A stretch of DNA of 64,000 bases from NCBI RefSeq assembly GCF_965638725.1, contig NC_134982.1:124001-188000 (forward strand), in the 5' to 3' direction. The notes below the pieces were generated by a model. The model ran no database searches and was not told where the DNA came from. It was given only the letters and a program-made list of their open reading frames with translations. The position numbers and the translations under genes are program-made. Position 1 is the first letter of the stretch, and every line of letters starts with the position of its first letter. Source of the stretch: Aptenodytes patagonicus (Eukaryota > Chordata > Aves > Sphenisciformes > Spheniscidae). Below, piece by piece: positions 60,110-64,000 of the stretch.

Positions 60110-63052
60110 CTGTAGTGGCAGAGCATGTGTGCAGGGGGCTGAAGAAAAGGTGATGATGGAGTGGTTGTACCCGAACAGTGATGGAGAGCGTTGGGGTTGG
60201 TGGGCACAGAGTGTGCCGACGGCAGGGAGAGGCAGGGGCATTGGCCCAGACTGGGATCAGGATGCTGCTACAGTTGTCATTAGTTATCACAGACTCTGCC
60301 AGCTGCTGCTCGCAGGAGGGAGGGGAACTGTGGCTGCAATGTGTATGCACTCAGTCCTGTGCACAGTGCTGAGCACTGTCAGCTGTGTTGCTGAGATGAG
60401 GATGCCTTAATCACAGTGGAGTATGTGCTTGAGCAATGCTGCTTGCTCATGGCCTTACGGGAATTAGGCAGATACATTAATTAAATGAACTAACTGAATC
60501 TCTTCAATAAATATTCTTGTGGCTTGACACCACCCCCGCGCCTCTTCAGGCCCTTAGTAGCTTTTGTTGAGCAGGAGAAAATGTATAATTTGCTTTCTTA
60601 ATGGGCAGTACATCTGTGCTCCTTGGCCTGTGCTGAGTGTGACAGGACCACGTCTCTGCCCTCAGCTTCCCCAGTGAGACCCCTGGGGCCATCTGGCACC
60701 ACCCCAAACCCAACTTGCGTGCCCACGGGGGTCCTCTGCTTGCTGCAGCCGATGGCTCTTGGAAGCAGGTTGAGCTGTGAAGGAAGAAGCCGCTCCTTGA
60801 CATATTTATTATGCCATGATCACTGGGAACTCTAGGCCTTGATGACTTTTCATAGGCAGGATTATCGTCTGCATGCCATAGCTCATGTCCCCTCCAACTC
60901 CCGGGATTTACTTGGCCTGGGCTGGCAGTTGCTCTTTTTATCGTGTGCCTTTCCCTGCTAGCACCTTTGGACTAATGGGACATGAATTAGTGCGTTATGT
61001 ACCCTGGCGTGTCTTTCGTGGGATCACAGCTAGGCTTGGGCTGCAAACAGTTCAGCAAAGGGAAACCTGGCTGGAAAAAGAACTCAGCACTGAAGCAGAA
61101 TAACCCAATCCCTAATAAATAAAACCAAAACATCTATTTAAAACTAAGCCAAACCACTGCAAAGATGCTGAAATATTCCAATATGTAAATGTAGAAAGTG
61201 GCAAGAGCAGCAAATTTGACACAGTGGTGGCTGAGAGCCCCACCAACACAGCAGTGAGAAACCAGGTAAAACAGTAACTGTGACAAACCTACAGCCAGAA
61301 TAGAGCAGAGGGACACACCACCTGCAACCCCCCATGCACGGGACACCCAGCCCAGCCTCACTCACAGTACAGCTGTGAACATGGCATGCACCAGGCAGGG
61401 GAGAAGGCACGAGAAGCATTATCACATACCCTGTCCCTTCCCTGGGAACAAAGTGCAAATAAAGCAGACTGATGTGAGGTCTCATGCACCTCTGTCAGCA
61501 ATGCTTTCTTGGATGAAGAGGCTCACATAGGAAAACCTCTGCTAAGGACATGGCTGGGCTGTGCTGCATGGGAGGGGTCCCACCCTGCAGCCAGGGAGCT
61601 GGGGGTACGAAGGTGGGCAGGGGCATGGGCACAGAAGACGCTGTCAAGGCTCCTATGGATTGGACCACATGTAGGCTGGTGAATGCCTGGTCTGTGCTCA
61701 TGAGGTCATTTGGGTGCTGAGCAGCCAGGTCTGAACAGGCAGGGATGGCAGGGATGGGCCCAAAGACCCATCCTTTCTCCTCAGCCTCATCACCTCTTCC
61801 TCAGCCCAGCTGAGGATCCAGCCTGCTCTTTGAATAAATTTGTGTATTATTAGTATTTCTTTATTTACTTGGTCATAAGGATAAAAAAGATAACACGGAT
61901 TTATTCTAATTCTTATTTTTATTAACCTTTTCAGAAAAATAATAATTTGATAATATACAGAAATAATATACTGGACCCCCCCCCAACAGAAAAGGATCTA
62001 GGTACAATAAACACATGATATCAACTGTGAGTGACTCATTCGAGACAACCTTTCTTTCTTTCTTAAAGAAGAAATCCAATAACATAAATCTGTGTTTGAA
62101 CATCAAGAAACAGCTCTCTTCATTTTAAAGTACCTTTCTACTTTTCATATATCCCATGGCAAAGTGAACTGTTGTTGCGCTCCATGGCAGGAAAACATTA
62201 ATGGGTTTTAAATGCTATGACCGCAATGACACTCTTTAATTTGCTTCCTTTACATTTTAGACAACTATGATTGTTCTATCAGCAAGGCAGATTTTATGGA
62301 AATAAAAAGAGATAAAAGAAAAATGGTGTGCCTTTCATCATTTTCTTTGTAGTGATCCTGACGTTAGAGACAGCTATAATATATGTACAGAACAAACAAT
62401 GGTTTAAGCATATCACCGATGTAATAACAGGGCATGATCACTAAGGAATACTTTGTAAATGTTGAAGATGCTGAATTGACTAATCTCCAGCACTTCAAAC
62501 CTGTAGTCAGGGCAGGCATTCTGCAAATAACCTGAAAATTGACTCTCTGCAGTAACAGTTCCCTGAAGAACTGAAGACATTTTTCAGAAAAGAGCTCCAC
62601 AACTTTACAGAGGCTGAACAATATGAAATAATAAACATTTATTTAATAAGGCACAGTTTAAGGTATTTGATACTGCTTGTGCTGCATTTTAGGAAGTCCT
62701 AGACGTAGACAGTTGGAGCTTAACTAAAGCGATTGCTTTTTGCACATTTAGTGTATGTCAGTGTGCTGCATTAGCCATCACATTTTTTGTTTTTGCGATT
62801 TTTGTGGTGGAGAGGTTCAATATTTTGAGAATTCAAATGGGAAGCATTTATGTTTCTGAATTCTCAGGAACTGTTGCTGGCTGGACAGAGCCAGTCCCAG
62901 CTGAGCCTTCCTGGAGAAAACAAAATGATTCAAGTGACACTGCTGCGCTCATGGTCCCCGGGAGCACAGAGCGACGGAGATGCAAACGGCAGGCACAGAG
63001 CTTGTGCCCTGCTGCAGGCACCTCAGGGCAGGGAGAGGTTGTCTTCACAAGC
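60110..63052. other. intergenic or intronic stretch
   Basis: About 2.9 kb of unique-looking sequence. I find no second exon to pair with the one at 59926-60109, no RNA gene and no named repeat. A C-run lies at 61976-61985. Confidence 0.45.
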
Positions 63053-63700
63053 CATAGACTCACAGAATGGTTTGGGTTGGAAGGGACCTTCAAAGGTCAT
63101 CTGGTCCAGCCCCCCTGCCATGGGCAGGGACATCTAGGACAACTAGATCAGGTTGTTCAAAGCCCCATCCAACCTGATCTTGAGTATTTCTAGGGATGAA
63201 GCATCCACAGCTTCCCTGGGCAACCTGTTCCAGTGTCTCACCACCCTCACAGTGAAGAATTTCTTCCTTTGTCCGATCTAAACCTACCCTCTTTTGGTTT
63301 AAAACCGTTGCTCCTTGTCCTGTCACTACAGGCCCTCGTAAAAAGTCTCTCTCCGTCTTTCTTATAAGCCCCCTTTATATATTTAAAGGCCGCAAGAAGG
63401 TCTCCCTGGAGCTCTCTCTTCTGCAGGCTGAACAACCCCAAGTCTCTCAGCCCTTCTCCATAGGAGAGGTGTTCCAGCCCTCTGATCATTTTTGTGGCCT
63501 CTGGACCCACTCCAACAGGTCCGTGTCTTTCTTGCACTGAGGACCCCAGAGCTGAATGCAGTGCTCCAGGTGGGGGTCTCACCAGGGCAGAGCAGAGGGG
63601 GAGAATCACCTCCCTGGACCTGCTGACCACACTGCTGGTGATGCAGCCCAGGACACGGTTGGCTTTCTGGGCTGCAAGTGCACATTGCTGGCTCACGTCT
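63053..63700 (-). mobile_element. CR1 LINE 3' fragment
   Basis: The 3' end starts at 'catagactcacagaatgg' and runs through 'ggttggaagggaccttcaaa', 'atcaggttgttcaaagcc', 'cttctccataggagaggtg' to 'cacattgctggctcacgtct'. It is 5'-truncated inside the reverse transcriptase C-terminus: the minus-strand frame still reads [19 protein letters not shown]. About 650 bp; closest to the 15.9-kb copy among those in this window. Confidence 0.92.
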
Positions 63701-64000
63701 GTATCTTCAGTGCCCTGGTGCACAGAGCATGCCTTGGGCTCACTCAGCCCATCAGACAACATGCCCCAGGCTTGGGCCAGGGGTGTGAACTCTTGTGGGC
63801 TTCCAGGAAGGTTGGAGGAGGGTTGACAAAGCTATGTGCGATACTTACACTTTCTCCCTTTCCTTTCCTCCAATTTTGAGCGCTCATTGGAAGTGGGCTC
63901 TGTCAGGCTTTTGTGGGAGCGCAGTGTGGCAGGGTGACAGGGGCTGCTCCCCACCCGGGGTAGGAGGATTGCGCACAGCGCCAGGTCTGGCGGCCGCAGC
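63701..64000. other. right window edge, GC rising
   Basis: Unique sequence that turns GC-rich in the last 80 bases, ending in a NotI-like ggcggccgc. This might be the edge of another CpG island outside the window. No exon is supported. Confidence 0.4.

Noticed and set aside
62364-62621. 85-codon minus-strand frame (FSEKCLQFFRELLLQ...) as a second exon for the 59926-60109 gene
   Set aside because: No convincing acceptor/donor pair in matching phase and no family resemblance.
63990-64000. Start of a neighbouring gene such as SEC11C at the right edge
   Set aside because: Only a short GC-rich end is visible; no SEC11C exon (signal peptidase motifs) was found in any frame.

Overview
The window comes from a bird, most likely a neoavian. 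It carries several CR1 retrotransposon copies ending in the ATTCTATG-type octamer tail, a solo avian endogenous retrovirus LTR of the TGTGCTGG...CACGACA class, compact CpG-island genes, and the vertebrate gene order LMAN1-CPLX4-RAX-GRP. In human the same four genes lie at 18q21.32. In birds this block is expected on the Z chromosome; that is recalled knowledge and not visible in the sequence.

Layout from left to right. Positions 1-5240 hold the last two coding exons and the long 3'UTR of LMAN1 (+), with an old CR1 scrap in its final intron. From 5240 to 10260 no gene is seen. CPLX4 (+) follows as three coding exons (10300-10466, 13502-13589, 27618-27845) that join into a 160-residue complexin ending in a CAAX box. 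Its 14-kb second intron holds a 3.2-kb CR1 on the minus strand and older plus-strand CR1 relics. From 28.3 to 38.2 kb there is no gene, only a 237-bp uninterrupted polypyrimidine tract, a TG-rich tract and a degenerate 63-bp repeat. RAX (+) lies in a CpG island as three exons (38867-39143, 39260-39489, 40424-40876) encoding a 319-residue paired-type homeoprotein. From 41.2 to 49.9 kb come AT-rich stretches with clustered homeodomain-type cores, an orphan CpG island (48.1-48.7 kb) and a CR1 fragment. GRP (-) runs from 55616 to 50306 as three coding exons, the last only 54 bp, encoding a 150-residue prepropeptide. Right of GRP lie the solo LTR (57037-57629), one unidentified coding-like exon on the minus strand (59926-60109) and another CR1 fragment (63053-63700).

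The four recognised genes are not an operon or pathway but a conserved synteny block. LMAN1 is an ER-Golgi cargo receptor. CPLX4 is a complexin of retinal ribbon synapses. RAX is the eye-field transcription factor. GRP is a bombesin-like neuropeptide precursor. The least explained items are the isolated exon at 59926-60109, the orphan CpG island, and AT-rich candidate regulatory elements downstream of RAX. No clearly new system was found. The window reads as an ordinary avian gene neighbourhood with some interesting non-coding structure.
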